DNA from: an uncultured Lachnospiraceae bacterium
Lineage (GTDB): Bacteria; Bacillota; Clostridia; Lachnospirales; Lachnospiraceae
DNA length: 10,267 nucleotides
Assembly (NCBI GenBank): GCA_947305345.1
Contig: CAMZDH010000013.1
Location: 1 to 10,267, forward strand
Direction of reading: 5' to 3'
Shown here: one piece after another, positions 1 to 7,888 of the stretch
How positions within the stretch are numbered: the stretch's first letter is position 1
How the letters are laid out: every line of letters begins with the position of its first letter
The notes under the pieces: generated by a model
Database searches by the model: none
Told to the model about the DNA's origin: nothing
What the model saw: the letters and a program-made list of their open reading frames with translations, nothing else
Made by a program: the position numbers and the translations under genes

Positions 1-91
1 CTGTGGTGGACAGCCAAAATGCGAGCTTGCAATTCATCCATGCTAAAAGGTTTGCCCTGTATCCCGCTTTCGGGACGCGGCGGCATTTACA

Positions 92-120
92 TTTACTTAT
101 ACAGTGTTTTTTAGTATAAT
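92..120 (+). promoter_or_regulatory. Sigma-A-type promoter for the addB-addA operon
   Basis: A perfect -10 hexamer TATAAT lies at 115-120. It is preceded at exactly 17 bp by TTTACT at 92-97, which matches four of six bases of the -35 consensus TTGACA. The expected transcription start is about 126-128, giving a short leader of about 20 nt that contains just the ribosome binding site of addB. The stretch is AT-rich against a GC-rich background. No other comparable promoter was seen on the plus strand, so it probably drives the whole downstream gene array. A tandem ATTTAC ATTTAC (85-96) overlaps the -35 element; it may be chance. Confidence 0.75.
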
Positions 121-137
121 AAACATAGAATACCCCG

Positions 138-142
138 GGAGG
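138..142 (+). promoter_or_regulatory. Ribosome binding site of addB
   Basis: GGAGG at 138-142 lies 5 nt before the ATG at 148, a good Shine-Dalgarno spacing. It supports 148 as the addB start. It also means the -10 box at 115-120 leaves a leader of only about 20 nt, too short for a riboswitch or attenuator. Confidence 0.8.
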
Positions 143-147
143 ACCAC

Positions 148-3100
148 ATGGCCATACGTCTCCTTTACGGGACTTCCGTTTCCGGGAAGTCCGAGATCCT
201 ATATCAGGTCAGTGTCCGGCGGGCGAAAGCCCATCCGGATCAGCGGTTTCTATTGCTGGTCCCGGAGCAGGCGAGCCTCATCGCGCAGGAAGCGCTGGTC
301 GTCCGGCACCCTGATCACGCTTTGTCGAACATCGACGTGCTGACGTTCAACCGGCTTTCCCGGCAGATCTTTGACAAAACGCACACCGAGACGCGGGAGC
401 TCCTCGACGACCTCGGAAAAATGCTGCTCCTTCGCCTCGCGATCGAGAAGAAGGGCGGCGATCTTACGGTTTTAAAGCGTTCCATCGCCCGGGAGGGCAT
501 GGTCGGCGAACTGGTGTCCGTGATCTCCGAACTCGCGCAGTACGGCGTGAAACCGGAAGCGGTGCAGGGGAAACTCGACGACCTGAAAGAGTATCCTGCC
601 TTGAGAAGCAAGTTGCGGGACATTCACCTCCTCTACGACGCGTTTGAAGAGCTCCTGCACGAGCGTTACGACATGGCGGAGGAGCGTCTTGTCCGTCTCG
701 CCGAGATCCTGCCCAAGTGGGCGGAAGGCAGGAATGCGACGGTGTTCCTCGACGGGTACACCGGGTTTACGCCGCCGCAGTATGAAGTGCTGCGCGCGCT
801 TGTCCGGCATTGTCCGGAGGTCGTGTTCAGCATCACGGCGGGCAGCGGCGAGAAGATCGCATTGTCCCAGGGCGCTGTCAAGGCCGACGAGACCGATCCG
901 TTCTTGATGAGCCATCAGATGGCGGAAGCGATCCGCGAGATCGCGATATCGGAGCATGTGCCGTTCACGGAGAAAGTGTTGCAAGACGATGCAACGAAGG
1001 TCTTTTCCGCCGAGATCGTCCACCTGGAGCGGCATCTTTTCCGTTATCCCGAGGTAGCCTATCCAAGCGAGACCGACAAGATCCGCGTCGCGCGGGTCCG
1101 GAACCGCGAGGCGGAGGTGTCCTACCTTCTGTCCGAGATCCTTTCGGCCGTGCGGCAGGGCTGCCGCTACCGCGACCTTGCCGTGATCACCGACGACCCG
1201 GAGGGCTTTCGGGAGAAGATCGAGGTCGCGTTCGGCGAGGCGGGCATTCCGTATTTCATCGACGCGAACAAGTCCGTCCGCGATACGGTGCTGTTTCACT
1301 TTCTGGAATGCGCGCTCGAGGTGACGGAAAACAGTTTCGAGCAGCGCGCGGTCTTTGCGTTTTTAAAGAATCCGATCATGCTCGCGCTGGATCCGCAGTT
1401 CACGAACATTGAGCGGATCTCCGAGATGGAGAACTATGCGATCGCGCTCGGCATCCGCGGAAAACGGCGCTTTGCCGAAGAGTGGGAGGGCACGTACCGG
1501 CATTTTGACGCATCGCGTCTCCCCGTTATCAACGATACGAGAAGCTACGTGATCGCACCGCTCCTGACCTTCCACGAAGCGATGGTCTCGCCGAAGGCGA
1601 CCGTCAAGGAGCGGGTCGACGCGATCCGGCGGCTGTTCTCGGACTGCAAGGTGGAACGGGCACTCGAGAAGCTCGGAGAGGAATACACAAACGCCACCAA
1701 AGACGACGTCCAGGCGGAATACGCGGGCGTATACCGTTACGTGACCGAATTTCTGGAGCGTGTGGAGGCGATCCTGGGCGGTCTTTCGATCGGCGCGCCG
1801 GCGTTCCGGCACGTCGTCCTGGACTGCCTCGAAAATGCGGTCTTCGGGCGCGTGCCCGCGACGAAGGACCGGCTTGTGATCGGCAATCTGAAGCGGACGA
1901 GGCTCGGCGAAGTGAAGAAGATCTTCTTCCTTGGCGCAAACGACGGGATGCTTCCGAAGGACGCGAGCGGCGCGGGTCTGATCAACGACCTCGACCGGAA
2001 GATTCTCCGGGAAATGGAGCTCAATCTCGCGGAAACCGCCGTCGAGCAGGCCTTCAACGCGCAGTTCTACCTGTATTTAATGCTGACGAAACCGGCCGAA
2101 GGGCTGGAAATGATCTACGCGACCTCCGACGAAGAAGGGAAGGCAGCGCGGCCAGCGGGCATCGTCGGGGCGCTGACGCGGCTCTTCCCCTCCGTGAAGG
2201 TCGAGTCGCCGGAAACGGACCCGCTGTATGGGCTCAACACCAAGGGCAGCGGCTTCCGGCTCCTCTCCAAGGCCCTGTCGAAGGCGCAGGCGGGCGGCGG
2301 GACCGCCGTCCCCGAAGAGAGCCGTGCGATCTTCCAGTGGTTTGCGGCGTCGGAGGACAGGAAAACGGCCGAAAACCTGGATCGCTTGTTCCATGGATTG
2401 TTTTACCGGTATCAGGACGAAAAACTGCCAGAAGACCTTACTAAAGCGCTCTACGGCGAGGCGTGGAACGCGTCCGTCAGCCGGCTCGAAAAGTTTGCCG
2501 ACTGCCCCTATAAACACTTCTTAAACTACGGCCTCAACGTCGACGAGCGGGAAGAATACGCGCTCGAAGCGCGGGACATCGGAAATCTGTACCACGACAG
2601 CATTCAGCGGTTCTTTGAAAAACTCGCGGCGAAAGGCCTGACCTGGCGGAGCGTTTCGATGGAGGACCAGGAGACGCTTGTCGAAGCGGCCGTTCAGGAA
2701 ACGGCCGAACGATACAACAACGAGATCATGCGGGATTCCGCGAAGAACACGTTCGTCACGCGGAACGTCGGCCGCATCGTTCATCGCTGCCTGGAGGCGC
2801 TTCGGGCGCAGTGGGAGGCGAGCGCATTCACCGAAACGAAGAGCGAGGTCGCGTTCGGTCCGGCCGACCGCCTGCCGTCGATGTCGTTTACGCTCGACAA
2901 CGGCACGAAGGTCGATCTGAACGGGCGCATCGACCGGCTGGATCTTTTGGAAGAACAGCATCAGATCCTGATCCGGATCCTCGATTATAAGAGCTCGTTG
3001 AAGAAAATCGACGAGGTGAAGCTTGCGGACGGACGGCAGATTCAGCTGTTCCTTTATCTACAGGCCGCGATGGAAAAACTTAAACAGGAACATCCGGATA

Positions 3101-3552
3101 AGGACATCGTGCCGGCGAGCATCGCGTATTTTTACCTGCATAACCCCCTGCCGACGGAAGACGGGAAGACAGGCGTCGAGGAAGCCGCGGCGGAGGAACT
3201 GAAGGAACGCGGGTATGCGAACGAGGACCGGAGCGTCCTGGAAAAGATCGATCGGGACATCGGCGCGAAGTCCACGACCTTAAGCGGCAGCATCTTTAAA
3301 AAGGACGGCAGCTTCTCGGCGAATGCGCCGGTCATGCCGCAGGATCAGCTGAAAGCGCTTGCGCAGGGCGCTTCGGATACGGTGAAAGCCCTGTCCAGGG
3401 CGGTCTCGGAGGGCGCGATCGCGGTCTCGCCGCACCAGGGCGCCTGCGATTACTGTCCGTACAGGAGCGTCTGCGGGTTCGACGAGAAGATCCCGGGCTT
3501 CCGCACGGTGAAAAACGGCGTCCTGAACGGTGCCCCGGAAGGAGGGAAGTAA
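148..3552 (+). CDS. addB: ATP-dependent helicase/deoxyribonuclease subunit B (AddB)
   Basis: AddB is one of two subunits of the AddAB complex, which unwinds and degrades DNA from double-strand ends until it meets a Chi sequence, then leaves a 3' tail for RecA. The 1134-residue product is close to the usual length of about 1150. Visible are a Walker A-like motif GTSVSGKS (residues 8-15), the AddB-typical LVPEQ near 37-41, and FLDGYTGFTP near 200. The C-terminal RecB-family nuclease core shows GRIDRLD (about 926-932), LDYKS (about 945-949) and QxxxY (about 966-970). Four cysteines fit the AddB iron-sulfur staple: Cys786, then Cys1100, Cys1103 and Cys1109 in a C-x2-C-x5-C pattern. Those cysteines separate AddB from RexB, which lacks the cluster. 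The helicase motifs proper are degenerate, as known for the family. The gene opens the operon and ends 1 bp before addA. Complete, with no sign of damage. Confidence 0.96.
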   Translation: MAIRLLYGTSVSGKSEILYQVSVRRAKAHPDQRFLLLVPEQASLIAQEALVVRHPDHALSNIDVLTFNRLSRQIFDKTHTETRELLDDLGKMLLLRLAIEKKGGDLTVLKRSIAREGMVGELVSVISELAQYGVKPEAVQGKLDDLKEYPALRSKLRDIHLLYDAFEELLHERYDMAEERLVRLAEILPKWAEGRNATVFLDGYTGFTPPQYEVLRALVRHCPEVVFSITAGSGEKIALSQGAVKADETDPFLMSHQMAEAIREIAISEHVPFTEKVLQDDATKVFSAEIVHLERHLFRYPEVAYPSETDKIRVARVRNREAEVSYLLSEILSAVRQGCRYRDLAVITDDPEGFREKIEVAFGEAGIPYFIDANKSVRDTVLFHFLECALEVTENSFEQRAVFAFLKNPIMLALDPQFTNIERISEMENYAIALGIRGKRRFAEEWEGTYRHFDASRLPVINDTRSYVIAPLLTFHEAMVSPKATVKERVDAIRRLFSDCKVERALEKLGEEYTNATKDDVQAEYAGVYRYVTEFLERVEAILGGLSIGAPAFRHVVLDCLENAVFGRVPATKDRLVIGNLKRTRLGEVKKIFFLGANDGMLPKDASGAGLINDLDRKILREMELNLAETAVEQAFNAQFYLYLMLTKPAEGLEMIYATSDEEGKAARPAGIVGALTRLFPSVKVESPETDPLYGLNTKGSGFRLLSKALSKAQAGGGTAVPEESRAIFQWFAASEDRKTAENLDRLFHGLFYRYQDEKLPEDLTKALYGEAWNASVSRLEKFADCPYKHFLNYGLNVDEREEYALEARDIGNLYHDSIQRFFEKLAAKGLTWRSVSMEDQETLVEAAVQETAERYNNEIMRDSAKNTFVTRNVGRIVHRCLEALRAQWEASAFTETKSEVAFGPADRLPSMSFTLDNGTKVDLNGRIDRLDLLEEQHQILIRILDYKSSLKKIDEVKLADGRQIQLFLYLQAAMEKLKQEHPDKDIVPASIAYFYLHNPLPTEDGKTGVEEAAAEELKERGYANEDRSVLEKIDRDIGAKSTTLSGSIFKKDGSFSANAPVMPQDQLKALAQGASDTVKALSRAVSEGAIAVSPHQGACDYCPYRSVCGFDEKIPGFRTVKNGVLNGAPEGGK
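3539..3546 (+). promoter_or_regulatory. Ribosome binding site deciding the addA start
   Basis: AAGGAGGG, nearly the full anti-Shine-Dalgarno complement, lies in the last codons of addB and 7 nt before the ATG at 3554. The frame is also open from a GTG at 3530, but that codon has no such site in front of it, so 3554 is the better start. Confidence 0.85.
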
Positions 3553-3553
3553 G

Positions 3554-6500
3554 ATGGCGGAAATTCAATGGAGTGACGCGCAGAAACTTGCGATCGACAC
3601 GTCCGGCAGGAATCTCCTGGTTTCCGCTGCCGCGGGGAGCGGAAAGACCGCGGTCCTGATCGAGCGGATCTTACGGAAACTGAAGCGGAGCGATCATCCG
3701 GCGGACATCACGAACCTCCTGGTCGTGACCTTTACGAAGGCCGCGGCCGCGGAAATGCGGGAAAAAATGCGGCAGTCGATCCTAAAGGAACTCGAAAAAG
3801 GGGAACTTGACGGCAGGACCGCGCAGCATTTGAAAAAGCAGCTGACGCTCCTCACGCAGGCGGACGTCTGCACGATCGACAGCTTCTGCAACAAGCTCCT
3901 CAGAAACTATTTTCATCTGACGGACATCGACCCGGCGTACCGGATCGCGGACGAATCGGAGCTCGGCATCCTGGAGGACGACGTGGTCAAGGCCGTATTG
4001 AAAGCGGAATACGAAAACCCGAGCGAAGCCTTCATGACGCTTTTTGACGCGTTTGAAAGCGTCAAAGCGTCCAGGGAAACGAAACGGGACATTGCTGCGA
4101 CCGTACAGGCGATCTACCGCTACAGCCAGAACGCGGCGGATCCGGAAGCGTGGCTTCAGGAGTGCCTCGCGTGCTATGAGATCCGGGACGAGGACGCATT
4201 TGACAATGCGGCTTGGAACCGGGCATACATCGACCGTGAAAAGGATCATCTTCGCATCGCGAAAGAGAAGGCGGACGAACTCGCGGCTCTTGCCGCAGCG
4301 TCGGACGGCCCGGCGTTTTACGGGGGGATCGCGGAAACGTTCCGGCAGGCACTTGCGGATGCGCTGACGAAAAGCACCTACGGCGAACTGCACCGCTGGT
4401 GCATGGCGTCCGGCAGCGTCATGGAAACGCGGAAGCCCAGTGCGCCGAGAAAAGGGGAATACGACGAGGAAAAAAAGGAGCGCGCGTCGCAGCTGATCGA
4501 CGAGATCAAGAAGCTTTATAAAGCCAACGTTCCGGCGCGTTTTTCCCGTCCGGTCGAAGAGATCCTGCAGGAATTCGTCGACACGCTGCCGCTCGCCACG
4601 GAACTGATCCGCCTCGTGAGGGCGTACGCGAAGCTCCTCACGGAAGTCAAGCGTGAAAAACGCATTCTCAGTTTCAACGACATCGAGCACGCGGTGCTGG
4701 ACCTTCTGACGAGATCGGAGGAAGGGCAGGTCATCGCTTCCGAACTTGCCGCGAACTACGAGGAGATCCTGATCGACGAGTACCAGGACAGCACCGAGCT
4801 GCAGGAGGTCATCCTGAACGCGCTCGCGAAAAAAGCGGACGGTCAGAGCGTGAACGTCTTCATGGTCGGCGACATGAAACAGTCGATCTACCGCTTCCGG
4901 ATGGCGGACCCCGCGCTGTTCGTCGATAAATATTATTCTTATCCGCACGTATTGGACGGACCCGCGCTGACCGGCAAGGTCGAGCTCGCGGAGAACTTCC
5001 GGAGCCGGCAATGCGTGACCGACAGCGTCAACTACTTCTTCCGGAAGCTCATGCATCGGTCCGTCGGCGACGTCGAATACGACCGCGCGGCCGAACTGAT
5101 CCCGAAGGGGACGTTCGTCGAGACCCCGTACCCGGTCGGCGGCAAGACGGCCTTCATGGTGAGCGACCCCTCGGACGTCGCGGACGCGGACGATCCCGGA
5201 AACGAAAACATGGAAGATCTGTCGACAGATGAACAGGAAGCCGCGATGATCGCGGAAGAGATCCTGCGGATCACCGACCCGGAGACCGGCCTCTATGTGC
5301 AGGACAAGGTGAACGGTGAACCGGCCGTCCGGAAAGCGCAGTACAAGGACATCGTGATCTTAATGCGGGGCACGAAGGGGAAGGAAAAAACCTACGCTTC
5401 GATGCTTACAAGTTACGGCATCCCCTGTTACGTCGAGCAGAAACGCGGCTATTACGATACCTTCGAAGTACAATTTCTGATAAACCTTCTGTCGGTCATC
5501 GACAACCCGAAGGACGACGTGCAACTCGCCGCGGTCAGCCATTCGCCGTTTTACGGCCTGACGAATGAAGAATTCGCCCGGATCAAGGTCGAAACGGGCG
5601 TCCGGCGGGGCTTATACGACGCGTTCCGAAAATACGTCAAGTCCCACGGGGGCGACGGGAAGAACGAAACCTCGGACCGGCTGAACAAACTTTTTGAAAG
5701 CCTCGACCGGTTCCGCATGCTTTCTCAACAGATGAGCCTCTCGGTGCTGATCGCGACGATCATCCGGGAGATCGGAATGGAGGCCTTTGTCGGCGCGATG
5801 CCGGGCGGCGAGCAGCGGCTCGCGAACATCCGCGAACTCGTCAGCAAGGCCGCGGCGTTCGAACAGACGCTGTACCGCGGCATTTTCAATTTCCTACGCT
5901 ACATTGAAAGGAAGAAGGAACTTAGCGAAGAGGAAGGCGAGGTCAGCGTCGCCGGTGAAAATGAAAATCTCGTCCGGATCCTGACGGCCCACGCGAGCAA
6001 GGGGCTCGAATACCCGATCGTCTTCGTGGCGTCGCTCGGAAAGTCCTTCAATCAGATGTGGACGCGTGAAAACGTCTATCTCGATCAGAAACTCGGTCTC
6101 GGCATCAACCGCTTTTCCGACCGCCCGCGAAGCCAGCGCGTGACGTATTTTAAGAACGTGCTCCGCTCAAACGGCATCAACGACGCGATCGGCGAAGAGC
6201 TCCGCATTCTCTATGTCGCGATGACCCGGGCAAAGGAGCGGCTGTATCTGACAGGCTCGGTGCGGAAGGGGAAAGAACCGTTCCAGATGCCGGCGGCTGC
6301 CTGTTCGGCACCCTGTTCAGTTGATATCCGAAACGCGAAGAGCTTTTTGGAGCTGCTACTATTGTGCTTCGATCCGGCGGAGCCCTCCGTCGAGTGGCGG
6401 GCGCCGTTTACAAAGGACGCGTTCGAGTTTTCAAGGAAAAAGCACATGGTCCGGAAAGCGCTTGAAGAAGAGGAGCTTCGGGCCGCATTGAAGACGTCCG

Positions 6501-7261
6501 TTCGCGAAGATACGGCGAAAAAGGTCGGGGAGATTCTCGGCGGCAACTATCTGTACGACGACCTTTACAAGGTGCGTTCCACGATGTCGGTCTCCCTTTT
6601 AAAGAAGATCGAATCCGAGGACCGGCTCGACCCGGTGGAATTCGACAAGGCGCTCGTCGACGACCGCACCGCGCAGTCGATGGAACCCGAGACCCGGACG
6701 GACCGCGAGAAGAAGCGCCGGTACGGCCTGTCGCTCAATCCCCTGATCACGGGCGCGGAGCGCGGCACCCTGTATCATAAGGTGTTAGAGCTCCTCGATC
6801 CCTTCAAAACGGCGGCGGAAAACCTCGAGGCGCTTAGGAACAGGCACTTGCTATCAGAGGTCGAAAATGATACAATACAGCCGGAACTCATCGACGCATT
6901 TTTGAATTCCGGGCTGGGCGAACGGTTCCGCGCGGCGCTGAAAAACGGCCGCGGGTACCGGGAAACGCCCTTCATCATCGGCCTGCCGTTAAAGGACATC
7001 CGGGCCGACCGGAACTACGAGGTGAAAGACCCCGGCGAGCTCGTCATGATCCAGGGCGTCATCGACCTCTATTTTGAGGAAGCGGACGGGCTGGTCCTTG
7101 TCGACTACAAGACGGACCGGGTCGCAAAGGGCGGGGAACTGAAGGAGCGCTACGCTTCGCAGCTTGGGTATTACGAAAAGGCGCTGAGGATGATGACCGG
7201 AAAACCGGTGAAGGAGAAGTGGATCTATTCCATCCCGTTACAGGAATGCGTCGCGCTTTAA
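3554..7261 (+). CDS. addA: ATP-dependent helicase/nuclease subunit A (AddA)
   Basis: AddA is the 3'-5' superfamily 1A (UvrD/Rep/RecB-like) motor of AddAB and carries one of its two nuclease sites. The 1235-residue product matches the family length (about 1230). All helicase motifs are present in order: Q motif around Gln10; Walker A AAAGSGKT (25-32); Ia TFTKAAAAEM (59-68); Walker B IDEYQD (407-412); III VGDMKQSIYRFR (438-449); IV ENFRS (480-484); V TAHASKGLEYPIV (811-823); VI LYVAMTRAKERL (886-897). The nuclease domain follows: His1075 in GTLYHKVLE, GVIDLYF with Asp1171, VDYKTD with Asp1184 and Lys1186, and Gln1203 with Tyr1207. Both subunits therefore appear catalytically intact, as in the dual-nuclease Bacillus type. 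The start at 3554 is fixed by a strong ribosome binding site. The gene is 1 bp downstream of addB, fitting stoichiometric coexpression of the two partners. Confidence 0.97.
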   Translation: MAEIQWSDAQKLAIDTSGRNLLVSAAAGSGKTAVLIERILRKLKRSDHPADITNLLVVTFTKAAAAEMREKMRQSILKELEKGELDGRTAQHLKKQLTLLTQADVCTIDSFCNKLLRNYFHLTDIDPAYRIADESELGILEDDVVKAVLKAEYENPSEAFMTLFDAFESVKASRETKRDIAATVQAIYRYSQNAADPEAWLQECLACYEIRDEDAFDNAAWNRAYIDREKDHLRIAKEKADELAALAAASDGPAFYGGIAETFRQALADALTKSTYGELHRWCMASGSVMETRKPSAPRKGEYDEEKKERASQLIDEIKKLYKANVPARFSRPVEEILQEFVDTLPLATELIRLVRAYAKLLTEVKREKRILSFNDIEHAVLDLLTRSEEGQVIASELAANYEEILIDEYQDSTELQEVILNALAKKADGQSVNVFMVGDMKQSIYRFRMADPALFVDKYYSYPHVLDGPALTGKVELAENFRSRQCVTDSVNYFFRKLMHRSVGDVEYDRAAELIPKGTFVETPYPVGGKTAFMVSDPSDVADADDPGNENMEDLSTDEQEAAMIAEEILRITDPETGLYVQDKVNGEPAVRKAQYKDIVILMRGTKGKEKTYASMLTSYGIPCYVEQKRGYYDTFEVQFLINLLSVIDNPKDDVQLAAVSHSPFYGLTNEEFARIKVETGVRRGLYDAFRKYVKSHGGDGKNETSDRLNKLFESLDRFRMLSQQMSLSVLIATIIREIGMEAFVGAMPGGEQRLANIRELVSKAAAFEQTLYRGIFNFLRYIERKKELSEEEGEVSVAGENENLVRILTAHASKGLEYPIVFVASLGKSFNQMWTRENVYLDQKLGLGINRFSDRPRSQRVTYFKNVLRSNGINDAIGEELRILYVAMTRAKERLYLTGSVRKGKEPFQMPAAACSAPCSVDIRNAKSFLELLLLCFDPAEPSVEWRAPFTKDAFEFSRKKHMVRKALEEEELRAALKTSVREDTAKKVGEILGGNYLYDDLYKVRSTMSVSLLKKIESEDRLDPVEFDKALVDDRTAQSMEPETRTDREKKRRYGLSLNPLITGAERGTLYHKVLELLDPFKTAAENLEALRNRHLLSEVENDTIQPELIDAFLNSGLGERFRAALKNGRGYRETPFIIGLPLKDIRADRNYEVKDPGELVMIQGVIDLYFEEADGLVLVDYKTDRVAKGGELKERYASQLGYYEKALRMMTGKPVKEKWIYSIPLQECVAL
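4036..4071 (+). repeat. Long inverted repeat (hairpin) inside addA
   Basis: TTTGACGC (4043-4050) pairs perfectly with GCGTCAAA (4059-4066) across an 8-nt loop. The outer arms GACGC (4036-4040) and GCGTC (4067-4071) extend the stem to 13 bp with a 2-nt TT bulge on the left arm. The region codes for ordinary AddA residues (about 161-173) and the frame continues through it. No T-run follows, so it is not an intrinsic terminator. Whether it has a role or is a chance product of GC-rich codons cannot be told from sequence alone. Confidence 0.6.
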
Positions 7262-7887
7262 AGGTTTTTGGAAAAATCATACTGGCACTGCTGATCCTTT
7301 TGCTGCTTGCCGTCCTGCTTTTCGCGGGGATACGGCTCGCGGTCACGTTAAAGACCAAGGACAGGATCACGCCGCTTGCTGAAACGGTTCCGCTTCGGAC
7401 GGACGGTCAGCCCTACGACGCGATCATCGTGCCGGGCGCGTCGGTGCTTCGCGAACGGATCCCGAGCGCGATCCTACAGAACCGGCTGGACCGCGCATTG
7501 GAGCTCTATCGCGCGGGCGTGTCCGACAAGATCCTTTTGACCGGCGATCACCGCCCCGGCGAATACGACGAGGTGGACGTCATGTGGGAATACCTGATCG
7601 TCCGAAACGTTCCGGAGCAGGCGATGGTGCGCGATTATAACGGGTTTTCGACCTACGAGAGCATGGTGAACGCGGCGAAGACCTTTCAGATCCGGAATGC
7701 GGTGGTGGTCACGCAGAAATATCACCTGTTCCGCGCACTCTATACGGCGGACGCGTACGGGATCGAAGCCGTCGGCGCGGAAGCCGCGGCCGTCGGTTCG
7801 ACCTGGGACCAAATGAAACGGGAGGCGCGGGAATGCGCCGCGACCCTGAAGGATTTCTGGTATTGTCTCATCAGGAAGGAGATTTAA
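7246..7887 (+). CDS. Membrane-anchored DUF218 (SanA/YdcF/ElyC-like) protein
   Basis: From the ATG at 7246 the product has 213 residues: a basic N-terminus (MRRALK), one long hydrophobic segment at about 11-29 and a DUF218 domain, most likely outside the membrane. Domain signatures are YDAIIVPGA (57-65), the NRLDRALELYRAG stretch (79-91) with LLTGD (97-101), EYDEVDVM (106-113), DYNGFSTYES (130-139) and VVTQKYHLFRAL (154-165), all in the order seen in SanA and YdcF. SanA and ElyC are linked to envelope barrier function and polysaccharide synthesis in enterobacteria; the biochemical reaction is unknown, so no substrate is claimed. The start is uncertain. The frame is open from a GTG at 7219 preceded closely by AAGGAG (7211-7216), adding nine residues, while the ATG has only AGGA directly abutting it. 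I prefer the ATG because it gives a typical signal-anchor. Either way the gene overlaps the addA 3' end (16 or 43 bp), and it ends 1 bp before rfbF. Confidence 0.85.
   Translation: MRRALKVFGKIILALLILLLLAVLLFAGIRLAVTLKTKDRITPLAETVPLRTDGQPYDAIIVPGASVLRERIPSAILQNRLDRALELYRAGVSDKILLTGDHRPGEYDEVDVMWEYLIVRNVPEQAMVRDYNGFSTYESMVNAAKTFQIRNAVVVTQKYHLFRALYTADAYGIEAVGAEAAAVGSTWDQMKREARECAATLKDFWYCLIRKEI
7873..7881 (+). promoter_or_regulatory. Ribosome binding site of rfbF
   Basis: AGGAAGGAG at 7873-7881, inside the end of the preceding gene, lies 7 nt before the ATG at 7889. It is a strong site, so rfbF can be translated efficiently in its own right and not only by coupling. Confidence 0.8.
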
Positions 7888-7888
7888 C

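Noticed and set aside
1..114. Plus-strand open frame at the left edge as the tail of an upstream gene
   Set aside because: The three plus-strand frames all end in short, unconvincing peptides, one of them only inside the -10 box region, with no terminator after them.
472..1299. Long minus-strand open frame of 275 codons opposite addB
   Set aside because: It lies wholly antisense to conserved AddB sequence. Long antisense frames are expected in GC-rich genes with strong third-position bias, and its composition (many His, Arg, Val, Asp) looks like reverse-strand codon reading.
3530..3553. Longer addA start at the GTG at 3530, overlapping the addB end
   Set aside because: The near-perfect ribosome binding site at 3539-3546 would lie inside such a gene, and the family's conserved N-terminus begins right after the ATG at 3554.
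3782..5056. Minus-strand open frame of 424 codons opposite addA
   Set aside because: It covers the region of the AddA helicase motifs and shows no recognisable domain; it is a compositional shadow of the real gene.
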